A program made the position numbers and the translations under genes. Below the pieces are notes generated by a model. That model made no database searches and had not been told where the DNA came from. It saw only the letters and a program-made list of their open reading frames with translations. Of a DNA stretch of 64,000 nt, positions 16,779 to 25,569 are shown piece by piece; the first letter of the stretch is position 1, and every line of letters starts with the position of its first letter. Source of the DNA: PLOWO2-12-38-17 sp963709355 (GTDB lineage: Bacteria > Planctomycetota > Brocadiia > Brocadiales > Brocadiaceae); the NCBI GenBank assembly GCA_963709355.1, contig CAVPVY010000005.1, positions 1,302,001 to 1,366,000 of the forward strand, in the 5' to 3' direction.

Positions 16779-17699
16779 ATGTTATTTAATCAAATGAGAA
16801 TTAAAATCGAAATGAGTACAATGTGTTTTTATCACGAAGACCCCATTATAAGAATTAAACAATGCAGGGAATACACAGAATCACACGGTATGGAATTCGG
16901 TATTCAACTTCATAACTCAATTAATAAAGAATTGTTTGATAAAATTAAGGATATAAACATAAATTTCTCCGTACATGCTCCTGTTTTTTCAGATTATTTC
17001 ATAAATCTTACCAGTAACGACTTTGATACCATTATAGCAGATTTTCAAAACACATTGCATGTTATGGAATCACTTCAATGTAATATTGCATTATTCCATG
17101 GGTTTTATATGACAAAAAAACCTATCAAAAATGACCCTGCCAATTACGGTAGGGTTTTAAGAGAAGCCATTGATAATAAATACCGTCTGGATAACACACG
17201 AGTCATGAACCCAAAGTATTTGATTACAGAAGAATTCAAAATCTGTCAAAATAACGTAAAAAAGAACATGAGAAAATTAATTGAAACTTATCCATCATAC
17301 ACTTTGAGTATAGAAAACGATTTCCCAGGTATTGGTAATGGTAATCAGACGCCAGAACATCTTATATATCTTGACTGTCCAATCTGGATTGATACGGGAC
17401 ATTTATGGGCGTCCGCTATCTTAAACAAATTTAATTTTTACAAGGGGCTTGATACGATTTGCAAGCAATGTCAGGTTGTCGGTGTACATCTCAATACAAA
17501 CAGAACCACTTTTAATTGGGATTTTAAAAGTCCTGATGGCGATACACATTCGCATTTCTCGAGGGAATATGACATGGACATGGACAATATTATAAGCATC
17601 CTTAAAGCAAACAAAATAACTCACTATACAATTGAGATTGTGGATGGGGATTTGGAAGATGTAAAGTTTCTTGTACAGGCATATAACTCTGTTTCTTAA
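16779..17699 (+). CDS. Sugar-phosphate-isomerase/AP-endonuclease-like TIM-barrel protein
   Basis: 306 residues with the metal-ligand pattern of the xylose-isomerase-like/endonuclease IV-like barrel: HAPVF (about residue 66), ALFHGFY, LSIENDF, WIDTGHLW, VVGVHLNTN, GDTHSHF and YTIEIVDGD. These His, Glu and Asp positions form a two- or three-metal site in relatives. The family includes sugar epimerases, endonuclease IV and inosose dehydratase-like enzymes, and the sequence does not settle which. It stands alone, with a 190-bp AT-rich leader and no close operon partner. Confidence 0.72.
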   Translation: MLFNQMRIKIEMSTMCFYHEDPIIRIKQCREYTESHGMEFGIQLHNSINKELFDKIKDININFSVHAPVFSDYFINLTSNDFDTIIADFQNTLHVMESLQCNIALFHGFYMTKKPIKNDPANYGRVLREAIDNKYRLDNTRVMNPKYLITEEFKICQNNVKKNMRKLIETYPSYTLSIENDFPGIGNGNQTPEHLIYLDCPIWIDTGHLWASAILNKFNFYKGLDTICKQCQVVGVHLNTNRTTFNWDFKSPDGDTHSHFSREYDMDMDNIISILKANKITHYTIEIVDGDLEDVKFLVQAYNSVS

Positions 17700-17793
17700 A
17701 AGGCTTGACAAAATGAACCGAATCTGTAAGATATTGTCTCTATTGAAATTTCATCTTAGCTAAACATTACCTTATTTGTCTTAAATCGTAAGA

Positions 17794-18816
17794 TTGAAAC
17801 CAATAAATAAGATTCTCATAACCACATGCATTGCCATTGTAACTTTTTTAAACATAATGGCTCCCCTGGCTTACAAAACCCTCACCCCTGCAATTAAGAA
17901 TCAAGTTATGAACCATTTGATTTCTGTACGTGAAATCAAAAAGATGCAAATCCAGAATTTTTTCTATGAAAGATACGGCGACGTTAATGTACTTTCAAAA
18001 AATCCACTTGTAGTACAAAGTTTACCAAGGTTTTCAATAGGGTTTAAAACAGGCGGCTTTAACGATCCCTCATACAGACAGGTTGATACATATTATGGAC
18101 CCCTTCTAGAACACTTTATCAGACAATATGGCTATTACAATATCTTTTTAATAGATTTAGAAGGGAATGTAGTATTCGGTGTAAGAAGTGACGAGTATAT
18201 AGGAACAAATCTTATAAATGGGAAATTCAGTTCATTTACTGTTGGCGAACTATTTAAAGACGGAGTAAATAATATCAAATTTTCAGATTTAACGTGGTGT
18301 GAAGAGGCAAAGGATTTTATATTTATGGGTGCAGCCCCTGTATACGACATTAGTAACAAACCTCTTGGTGTTATAATAGTTGAAGTACCCTATTCTAAAA
18401 TAGACGTATTCTTAGCACAAAGAGATGGGCTCGGCGACACAGGTGAGATTTATATTGTTGGCGATGACCACTTCATGCGTTCTAAATCAAGATTTATTAC
18501 TCAAAATACTATTTTAAAACTTGAAATTAATACAAAGGCAACTCAGGATGCATTCATTGGAAATTCTGACGTAAAGATTATTAAAGACTACCGTAATATA
18601 CCAGTCTTAAGCGCATATACTCCTCTGGATAATCTCAGAGACGTTTCCTGGATACTTTTAGTGGAGATTGATGTTAAAGAGGCCTTTTATCCTATCCTAT
18701 CTCTTAAAACAAACTTGATTATCATCGGCTCAGCAATCAGTGCCATTACAGGTTTATACCTCTATTTTACTCTCAGGAAAAGACCTTCTGAAAGTATTCC
18801 TTCAGAAATATCTTAG
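17794..18816 (+). CDS. Stand-alone dCache-type membrane sensor without output domain
   Basis: 340 residues starting at a TTG codon (17794). The first membrane helix is at about residues 8-28 and the second at 310-330. The extracytoplasmic part between them has the Cache pattern: IRQYGYYNIFLIDLEGNVVF, IFMGAAPVYDISNKPLGVIIVEV, GDTGEIYIVGDDHFM and WILLVEIDVKEAF. The same architecture forms the sensor half of the histidine kinase at 53616-55688. Only about 12 cytoplasmic residues follow the second helix, so there is no kinase, methyl-accepting or cyclase domain. The last 44 nt overlap the convergent gene at 18773, so truncation is possible. Confidence 0.75.
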   Translation: MKPINKILITTCIAIVTFLNIMAPLAYKTLTPAIKNQVMNHLISVREIKKMQIQNFFYERYGDVNVLSKNPLVVQSLPRFSIGFKTGGFNDPSYRQVDTYYGPLLEHFIRQYGYYNIFLIDLEGNVVFGVRSDEYIGTNLINGKFSSFTVGELFKDGVNNIKFSDLTWCEEAKDFIFMGAAPVYDISNKPLGVIIVEVPYSKIDVFLAQRDGLGDTGEIYIVGDDHFMRSKSRFITQNTILKLEINTKATQDAFIGNSDVKIIKDYRNIPVLSAYTPLDNLRDVSWILLVEIDVKEAFYPILSLKTNLIIIGSAISAITGLYLYFTLRKRPSESIPSEIS

Positions 18817-20458
18817 GATATATAAAAATAGGATATTCCCGAAATTTAACAACATTATTATATGCAATGTCCTCATATATTTTATTCATTTCTCTATACC
18901 TTTCCTGTATCTCTGTGGTTATATAAGTTAGCAATAATCCATTCAATTCCTTAATACGATAAAAGTGTTTGTTTTTTTCTTCTTTGTCACATGTAGTTAT
19001 CATTTTCAATAAATTACGTTTTTCCTCAACAGAGCTAAGATAATCAAGATTATTTTGTACCTTAGCAGATGCATATCGTTCTGGATTATATCTCATATCT
19101 TTAATGATATATTTTAATTTTCTTAATGCTTTATTGTCAATTTCATGTTTGTGGAAAGGCAAAAACAATGTTGCAGATACTGTTATATAGGATGGAGGCT
19201 CAATACCAAAAAATTCTTTTATGACCTCATCTGTAATTTCATCGTATTTTGCACCGCCTATTCCATGAATGAATACATCTGCAAAAAACAAACGCGAAAA
19301 CATGGTGTTTGTAACAGCTCGCGGGCGGATTTTTATGCCTTTTCTCCTGAAATCTTTTATTGCATAAATTTTTCTTGAAATATCTACAGTTTTCCCCAGC
19401 GTAATGAGAATATCTGAACCATCTGTAATATTTATTGTGTCACTGCCATTTATCACATAACATTTGCATCTGGGCTCGCCTGTCTTCCACATCCAGAAAG
19501 GCAATTCAAATAAATTATCTTCAATATGCAAATCTGGCAACGGATTAACTTTCGACCTAATTTTATGCAATTTTCTGTATTTAGCGAGTTTTTCATTGTA
19601 AATCTTGGCAAACCTTTCCGCATTGTATAAAAAGTGCAATAAAAAATAATTAAAACTACCTGAATCAGATATCGAAGATACGGGAATTTCTAGATTGCAA
19701 ACACCAAATTCTTCTTCTAATATCTTCCTTGCGCAAGTTAATAAACTTACCATATCAACACAACCCTGCTTATAATAAATCATTACATTATTTATATATT
19801 CTTCAAACATTAATTTCATATCTTCAATAGTATTTTTAGCATCTTTATTTTCCCTGTTCTTATTAATTAAAGTCAGATTCTCTTCTTTAAATCCTGTTAA
19901 TACCTTGATATCATTAAATAATATTTCTTCGTATGCTAACTTGTTTTTGTCAACCGCTAGCTGTATCTTTTCAATAACAGGAGGCTTTGAAAATAAATTT
20001 GGAGTACACATATAACCCATATTACAGGCATCGTTATCCACAATCATATTTATCCCAATTCCATTTGTCTTCTTTTTAAAATAATCTGTAAGATGGTTTT
20101 TTATCCATAACCCCGGGTGGTGTAAGATAGGTTCATGTCCAGTTTGTATAATAATATTATCCTTAAGCAATTTATAATTTACGTAATAGTTACAGCCTTT
20201 TCTTTTTTCACGCAAATCATCTAAATAATTTTCCTTCTTAATAATTGAAATAATCTTATTTGTATATAACTCCGCTCTTTGTAATAATTCGCTGCGTGTC
20301 ATATCTCTCAGGACTTTGAATGGAACACCACTTATTTCAAAATTGTATTTACTTATCTTTTTTATATTCGACAAGATCATTTCGATACAATCATTCATTG
20401 CCGGAGACAGAAATATTTCTTTATCATTTTCAGGTACTTTGTATACTTTATTTGTCAT
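18773..20458 (-). CDS. Conserved protein of unknown function (561 residues)
   Basis: I do not recognise a characterised family with confidence. The protein is soluble, with no signal or membrane helix. Notable strings are VIIQTG-type TGHEPILHHPGLWIKNHL (about residue 107), MIVDNDACNMG, ITDGSDILITLGKTV and the strongly motif-like RRKGIKIRPRAVTNTMF followed by LFFADVFIHGIGGAKYDEIT. The TGHxP...HPGxWxKN region faintly recalls the TGQQxGxxGGPxYxxxK motif of BshC (bacillithiol cysteine ligase), but the rest does not fit well enough. It is convergent with the dCache gene and divergent from guaA. Confidence 0.7.
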   Translation of the reverse strand: MTNKVYKVPENDKEIFLSPAMNDCIEMILSNIKKISKYNFEISGVPFKVLRDMTRSELLQRAELYTNKIISIIKKENYLDDLREKRKGCNYYVNYKLLKDNIIIQTGHEPILHHPGLWIKNHLTDYFKKKTNGIGINMIVDNDACNMGYMCTPNLFSKPPVIEKIQLAVDKNKLAYEEILFNDIKVLTGFKEENLTLINKNRENKDAKNTIEDMKLMFEEYINNVMIYYKQGCVDMVSLLTCARKILEEEFGVCNLEIPVSSISDSGSFNYFLLHFLYNAERFAKIYNEKLAKYRKLHKIRSKVNPLPDLHIEDNLFELPFWMWKTGEPRCKCYVINGSDTINITDGSDILITLGKTVDISRKIYAIKDFRRKGIKIRPRAVTNTMFSRLFFADVFIHGIGGAKYDEITDEVIKEFFGIEPPSYITVSATLFLPFHKHEIDNKALRKLKYIIKDMRYNPERYASAKVQNNLDYLSSVEEKRNLLKMITTCDKEEKNKHFYRIKELNGLLLTYITTEIQERYREMNKIYEDIAYNNVVKFREYPIFIYPKIFLKEYFQKVFS

Positions 20459-20545
20459 TGCTATTTTATTATGGTTCTGTTTAATTATTCAGTACGCTTT
20501 TGGCAAGTTACTATAAACCTTAATTATTTTGTATTACTCAAATAC

Positions 20546-20574
20546 TTGCAATCATTTTTAAAGCATTTTAAAAT
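20546..20574 (+). promoter_or_regulatory. Likely promoter of guaA
   Basis: TTGCAA (20546-20551), a 17-bp spacer and TAAAAT (20569-20574), ending 18 nt before the guaA ATG. One mismatch to consensus in each hexamer. The short leader leaves no room for a riboswitch. Confidence 0.5.
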
Positions 20575-20592
20575 TATACCTGGGAAAATATA

Positions 20593-22143
20593 ATGATTGA
20601 AAACAATAATGAAAAAATATTAATCCTCGATTTTGGTTCCCAATATGCTCAACTAATAGCACGCAGAGTCAGAGAAAATAATGTATTCAGTGAAATAGTT
20701 TCTCATAATATTACCACAAATGAAATACGACAGATAAATCCCAAAGGTATCATTTTAAGTGGAGGTCCTGCCAGTGTCTATGTAAATAATGCTCCAAAAT
20801 GCGAAACGGCTATAATAAACCTCGGAATACCCGTTCTTGGCATTTGTTACGGAATGCAACTTGGATGTAAAATGCTTGGAGCAACGGTAAAGCCGACACA
20901 AACCAGAGAATACGGCAAAACTTCCTGCACAGTTAACAACAATAATATTTTGTTCAAATCATTAAGTAAAGATATTGTTGTCTGGATGAGCCACGGAGAC
21001 CAGGTTGTTGAATTACCACAGGAATTTGAATCCATTGCACATACAAATAATTGCCCTTACGCTGCCATAAAACATAAGCATAAGGCTTTCTACGGCGTAC
21101 AATTCCACCCCGAAGTTACGCATACACCGCTGGGAATTAATATAATACATAATTTCTTATATGGAATTTGTGGTTGCAATGGTAAATGGAAAATTCATTC
21201 ATATATAGAAAAATCTGTTAACGACATATGCAAACAAGTTGGAAAATCAAAGGTTGTGTGCGGACTTTCAGGCGGTGTAGATTCAGCTGTGACAGCTGCT
21301 CTTATCAATAAAGCTATAGGCCGTAATCTTTCTTGTATATTTGTTGATAATGGCCTTTTAAGAAACTACGAAGCAGAGGAAGTTATTAAAACTTTTAGAG
21401 ATAATTTTACTGTTGACCTGCATACCATTGATGCAAAAGAAAGATTTCTAACTAAATTAAAAGGAATAACCAATCCAGAAAAAAAGCGTAAGATTATAGG
21501 ATATGAGTTTATTGAGGTTTTTAAAGAAGAAGCAGAGAAAATATCGGGCGTAAAATTCCTCGCTCAGGGAACGCTTTATCCAGACGTTATTGAAAGTATT
21601 CCTGCTCATGGTGGTCCAACAGTAACTATCAAAAGTCATCACAATGTTGGAGGCCTTCCTGCTTTATTGGGATTTGAGCTTGTGGAACCATTGAGGTTTT
21701 TATTTAAAGATGAGGTCCGCAAAATCGGAGAAGAACTCGGCATGCCTGAAAAATTAGTCTGGCGACACCCCTTTCCTGGTCCTGGGTTGGCTATTCGAAT
21801 AATAGGTGAGGTAACAAGGCAACGCCTAGATATTATTCGAAATGCTGATAAAGTTGTTATTGAAGAAGTACAGAATGCAAATCTGTATCGTTCTATTGCT
21901 CAATGCTTCGCTGTACTTTTACCAATGAGTACCGTGGGTGTAATGGGTGATGAAAGAAGCTATGAGAATGTTATTGCCATCCGCGCCGTAGAAACGACAG
22001 ATTTTATGACTGCCGACTGGTATCGAATTCCAAATGAATTACTGGGATTAATCTCAAGTAGAATTATAAATGAAATTAAAGGCATCAATCGTGTTGTTTA
22101 TGACATAAGTACTAAACCGCCAAGTACAATAGAATGGGAATGA
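20593..22143 (+). CDS. guaA: GMP synthase (glutamine-hydrolysing)
   Basis: 516 residues, full length. The N-terminal class I glutamine amidotransferase has ILDFGSQYAQLIARRVRE, the nucleophile elbow GICYGMQLG and the catalytic HPE in VQFHPEVTHT. The ATP-pyrophosphatase domain has CGLSGGVDSAV, and the C-terminal dimerisation domain has RHPFPGPGLAIRIIGEV and ends KPPSTIEWE as usual. It converts XMP to GMP with ATP and glutamine. It is monocistronic, with its own promoter. Confidence 0.97.
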   Translation: MIENNNEKILILDFGSQYAQLIARRVRENNVFSEIVSHNITTNEIRQINPKGIILSGGPASVYVNNAPKCETAIINLGIPVLGICYGMQLGCKMLGATVKPTQTREYGKTSCTVNNNNILFKSLSKDIVVWMSHGDQVVELPQEFESIAHTNNCPYAAIKHKHKAFYGVQFHPEVTHTPLGINIIHNFLYGICGCNGKWKIHSYIEKSVNDICKQVGKSKVVCGLSGGVDSAVTAALINKAIGRNLSCIFVDNGLLRNYEAEEVIKTFRDNFTVDLHTIDAKERFLTKLKGITNPEKKRKIIGYEFIEVFKEEAEKISGVKFLAQGTLYPDVIESIPAHGGPTVTIKSHHNVGGLPALLGFELVEPLRFLFKDEVRKIGEELGMPEKLVWRHPFPGPGLAIRIIGEVTRQRLDIIRNADKVVIEEVQNANLYRSIAQCFAVLLPMSTVGVMGDERSYENVIAIRAVETTDFMTADWYRIPNELLGLISSRIINEIKGINRVVYDISTKPPSTIEWE

Positions 22144-22296
22144 GATAAAATCATATTATAGATTTCTTCAGGATATTTTAATCCTACTAATATTCATTAC
22201 AGGCGTTAATTCTAATCATTTTGCAAAATCAAATACGACAGATAATTTCTCGTTTTTTAACTCATTCACAAACTGCAAATATTTGGTTAATTTGAC

Positions 22297-22324
22297 TTGA
22301 CAATATTCAGGTTGAATATATAAT
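22297..22324 (+). promoter_or_regulatory. Perfect sigma70 consensus promoter
   Basis: TTGACA (22297-22302), a 16-bp spacer and TATAAT (22319-22324); both hexamers match consensus exactly. It lies 45 nt upstream of the ATG of the 55-codon gene at 22370. Confidence 0.8.
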
Positions 22325-22369
22325 TTTTTCTGTTTTCAAATATTTTATTATTTTGGGAGATGTTTAAAA

Positions 22370-22537
22370 ATGATTTTGGATGTTAATCAACCTGTAGAAA
22401 GCCACCGGAAAAAAAATGAAAGGTTAGCATACATTAAAGAGAGATATAGAAAGTTGGTATTAGAACCCAGAAAAGAAATTGAGTATGAAATAGAAAGAGC
22501 GCTCGATGACGAGGATGGCGAAATAGATAATTTATAA
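22370..22537 (+). CDS. Small charged protein, 55 residues, unknown
   Basis: The ATG at 22370 is preceded by GGGAGA at a suitable distance and by a perfect consensus promoter. The product begins MILDVNQPVESHRKKNER, continues with a strongly predicted charged helix (YIKERYRKLVLEPRKEIEYE) and ends acidic (ALDDEDGEIDNL). It has no cysteine, signal or membrane segment. Promoter, ribosome-binding site and clean stop make it a real gene. The function is unknown; a small nucleic-acid- or ribosome-binding or adaptor protein is possible. Confidence 0.7.
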   Translation: MILDVNQPVESHRKKNERLAYIKERYRKLVLEPRKEIEYEIERALDDEDGEIDNL

Positions 22538-22665
22538 TTTTCTTAATTAAATCTTGTTATTTTATATTAAACGTCGTAATTCGTTATATTATTTATTTTG
22601 TAGCCGTATTTATTATAGTTGTGTGTTTTACTGTGGTATAAAACCTGCGATTATCATATATGTTT

Positions 22666-23475
22666 CTACTGTTTGTTTTTATTTGTAAGCTTTATTCTCA
22701 TCATCTCAGAAAATAAACATACCTCGTACTCAATGCCTTCAATAATATCATTTTCCCCTGCAAAATTGATGCACTTTTTCATTTCTTTAATCGCTTTAGC
22801 GTCTCGCTCTAATAAAGTCTTTGCTATTTCTATCGTTTGTTTTAACACTTCTTTATGTGGTGCAATTTGATTAACGAGCCCCCACTCCATTGCAGTTTCT
22901 GCCCTAATCATCTTACCTAAAAACAGCATCTCTTTCGCACGCGCTGTACCAATAAATCGTGGAAGTCGCTGTGTGCCGCCTAGCCCTGGAATTATACTTA
23001 ATTCTTGTTTTGCCTCCGGTAGGCTGAAAAAGGAAAGTTCCGATGCTATTCGTAAATCACACAACAAGATGAGCTCAAGTCCTGCACCAATGGCAACTCC
23101 ATTAATGGCGGCAATAACTGGTTTCTTACAATTTTCAATTTCTACAAACATTTCATGCGCACGGTGGAATCGCTCATAATTTTTTTCAGCTACAAGCCCA
23201 GAAATCCACGAACCAAAAAGTTCATCTCTATCGGCGCCATCACTGAAAACACCACGCAACTTACTAGAAATTATAATTGCACCTATACTATCATCGCCTT
23301 CATATTGATCCATCTTATCATATATAGCATCCAGTAACCATGAGCCTATGGAATTGCGCGGTGGTTTTTTCATGTATATAACACCTATAGCCTTGCCATT
23401 CTCTGCTTTAATTTCTTCAAATTCTATGTGGTTATAACCTGAGTTATCACCACGATTCATTCGAATGTCTTTCAT
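22666..23475 (-). CDS. Enoyl-CoA hydratase/isomerase family protein
   Basis: 269 residues of the crotonase fold. The oxyanion-hole regions read RNSIGSWLLDAIYDKM and AAINGVAIGAGLELIL, followed by CDLRIASE and the second active-site loop PEAKQELSIIPGLGGTQRLPR. The Glu in the ELSIIPG region matches one catalytic Glu of hydratases. In this family the substrate is an acyl-CoA or acyl-ACP double bond. It is the last gene of the minus-strand lipid cluster, 21 nt after the flavoenzyme gene, so it probably hydrates or isomerises an unsaturated acyl intermediate made by that cluster. Confidence 0.9.
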   Translation of the reverse strand: MKDIRMNRGDNSGYNHIEFEEIKAENGKAIGVIYMKKPPRNSIGSWLLDAIYDKMDQYEGDDSIGAIIISSKLRGVFSDGADRDELFGSWISGLVAEKNYERFHRAHEMFVEIENCKKPVIAAINGVAIGAGLELILLCDLRIASELSFFSLPEAKQELSIIPGLGGTQRLPRFIGTARAKEMLFLGKMIRAETAMEWGLVNQIAPHKEVLKQTIEIAKTLLERDAKAIKEMKKCINFAGENDIIEGIEYEVCLFSEMMRIKLTNKNKQ

Positions 23476-23496
23476 AATTCAATTCTAAGACAATAT

Positions 23497-25545
23497 TTAT
23501 ATTTTTAAAGCAACTTTAAATCCCTCATGAACAGCTTCTAATGCAGTACGAACTTTAACGCAATCGCCAATATAGTATACCTCAGGAAATTTTCCCTCTA
23601 TCTGTTTCTGAAGTTCGTTATTAGGACTGTATCCAACAGCGATAATAATGGTATCTGCCTTGATAAAATGTTCTGTACCATCCATCTCATACACCACCCC
23701 CCTGCCATTTTTGCCCACTCCATAACCATTATCAACAATCTTTTTTACCTCTATATTGGTTATTTCATTCACACCCGAATCTTTCAATTCATTCATAATA
23801 ACCCATCTTGTGGAAATTCCAAATCCCCCACCGACCTTCTTTTTCATCTCAAGAATTGTAACATTTTTATTCCCTTTTGATGTGTATTCAACTACATCTT
23901 TGGCATTAACCACCTTATGTTTAAGCAGAAAACAGGCTACATCAGGTTTCATCGCACCTTGTTTAGCAACGTGTAACGCTACCTCACAACCCACTGTTCC
24001 ACCACCAATTATTACCACATCCATTCCTACAGGAAACCTCTCCTCCAGTATGCTTGTTGCAGTATATACATTTGGTCCATAAATTCCTGGAATATCCAAA
24101 ATTATTGGACGCCCGCCTGTTGCAACTATGACAGCATCGGGATGTTCTTCTTTCAAAAGCTGATAATTAACTTCTATGCCAGTTATAACTTTTACTCTAA
24201 GTTTAACAATCTGCCTCTCTAGATATGTTATAATATTTCTAACTTCTTCCCGCCCTGGCGGAACAAATGCATAACGTAATTGACCGCCTAATCGGTCTTC
24301 TTTTTCGTATAAAGTAACCCTATGTCCCCTTAATGCCAAAACACGTGCAGCTTCCATACCGGCAGGCCCTCCACCAATAACCATTACCTTTTTGGGTCTG
24401 GCAGCCTCTGTGATTTTATATTCACCTTCATGTCCTGCCATTGCGTTATATGTACAGGAAACCGACTTGAAATTAAGTAATGAATCAAAACATCCCTGAT
24501 TACAAGCAATGCACATCCTTATATCATCAAATTGTTTATTTTTGTATTTATTTGGCATATCAGGATCAACAATCAACGGCCTGCCAACAGATACAATGTC
24601 TGCCTGTTCATTGTCTATAATTTCTTCGGCTAGTTTAAGGTCGTTTATCCTTACTGATGCAATTACCGGAATCTTTACACATGATTTGACTTTCTGAGAA
24701 AGAAACACATAAGCCGTTCGCGGTATAACCATCAACATAATAGGTATTCTGCTTTCATGCCAACCGGGAGATACGTTAAAGGCATCAACACCGTACGTCT
24801 CTAATATTCTGGCAATTTCTATACTCTCATCAATTTTCAATCCTTCATTTATAAAATCATCGCCAGACATTCTAAAGATAATCGGATAATCCTTACCTAC
24901 AGACTTCTTTATTTCAGCTACTATTTCTTTGGCAAAACGAGCTCTATTTTCAATACTTCCACCGTATTCATCGTTGCGTTTGTTAGTTATCTTAGAGAAA
25001 AACTGATTGATAAGATACCCCATTCCGCCATGAAGCTCGACGGCATCAAAACCCGCTTTCTTTGCCCTTAGTGTGGCACTGACATAATTATTAATGACTG
25101 CTTTGATCTCTGGAATTGTCAGGGCACGGGGTTCTTGTTTAATGCTTCTATATATAACTGAAGAGGGTGCAACTGGTTGCATTTTTGTGAAAAAAGACGA
25201 AGCACTTCTGCCGGCGTGAATGAGTTGAGCAGCCACACGAACGTCATACCGATGGATGGCATCTGTTAATCTTTTTAATCCAGGGATAAGTTCATCCCTA
25301 TCCAACCCGATTATACTCTTCCATACCTTGCCATTAATTTCTGGATAGCATCCTCCCACAACAATTAAGCCTACGCCTCCTTTTGCCCGTTCTATATAAA
25401 AATTGATAATCTGGTCATTAATAGCACCATCTGAAGTAAGTCCCAGATCCATGGCAGACATAATAAGTCTGTTTTTTAACGTTATTTGACCAATATTTAT
25501 ATTCTCAAAAAGTTTACTCATAAACCAGAGAGTATTTCTTTTCAA
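23497..25545 (-). CDS. Old-yellow-enzyme/2,4-dienoyl-CoA reductase-type flavo-iron-sulfur enzyme
   Basis: 682 residues, the usual length of FadH-like enzymes. The N-terminal FMN barrel shows NRLIMSAMDLG, GLIVVGGCYPE, LIHAGRSA, DAVELHGGMGYLINQFFS, TNKRNDEYGGS and VSVGRPLIVDPDMP. A 4Fe-4S cluster motif follows (CIACNQGC...C). Two Rossmann motifs then appear, VMVIGGGPAGMEAARVLALR for FAD and VVIIGGGTVGCEVALHV for NAD(P)H. Relatives reduce conjugated double bonds of acyl-CoA. Within a ketosynthase cluster it is a candidate for reducing polyenoyl chains. It lies 24 nt after the second ketosynthase gene. Confidence 0.92.
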   Translation of the reverse strand: MKRNTLWFMSKLFENINIGQITLKNRLIMSAMDLGLTSDGAINDQIINFYIERAKGGVGLIVVGGCYPEINGKVWKSIIGLDRDELIPGLKRLTDAIHRYDVRVAAQLIHAGRSASSFFTKMQPVAPSSVIYRSIKQEPRALTIPEIKAVINNYVSATLRAKKAGFDAVELHGGMGYLINQFFSKITNKRNDEYGGSIENRARFAKEIVAEIKKSVGKDYPIIFRMSGDDFINEGLKIDESIEIARILETYGVDAFNVSPGWHESRIPIMLMVIPRTAYVFLSQKVKSCVKIPVIASVRINDLKLAEEIIDNEQADIVSVGRPLIVDPDMPNKYKNKQFDDIRMCIACNQGCFDSLLNFKSVSCTYNAMAGHEGEYKITEAARPKKVMVIGGGPAGMEAARVLALRGHRVTLYEKEDRLGGQLRYAFVPPGREEVRNIITYLERQIVKLRVKVITGIEVNYQLLKEEHPDAVIVATGGRPIILDIPGIYGPNVYTATSILEERFPVGMDVVIIGGGTVGCEVALHVAKQGAMKPDVACFLLKHKVVNAKDVVEYTSKGNKNVTILEMKKKVGGGFGISTRWVIMNELKDSGVNEITNIEVKKIVDNGYGVGKNGRGVVYEMDGTEHFIKADTIIIAVGYSPNNELQKQIEGKFPEVYYIGDCVKVRTALEAVHEGFKVALKI

Positions 25546-25569
25546 TCAATACACAAACAAAGAATTATT

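Noticed and set aside
20459..20592. Possible purine riboswitch before guaA
   Set aside because: The leader after the likely promoter is too short and shows no conserved three-helix junction.
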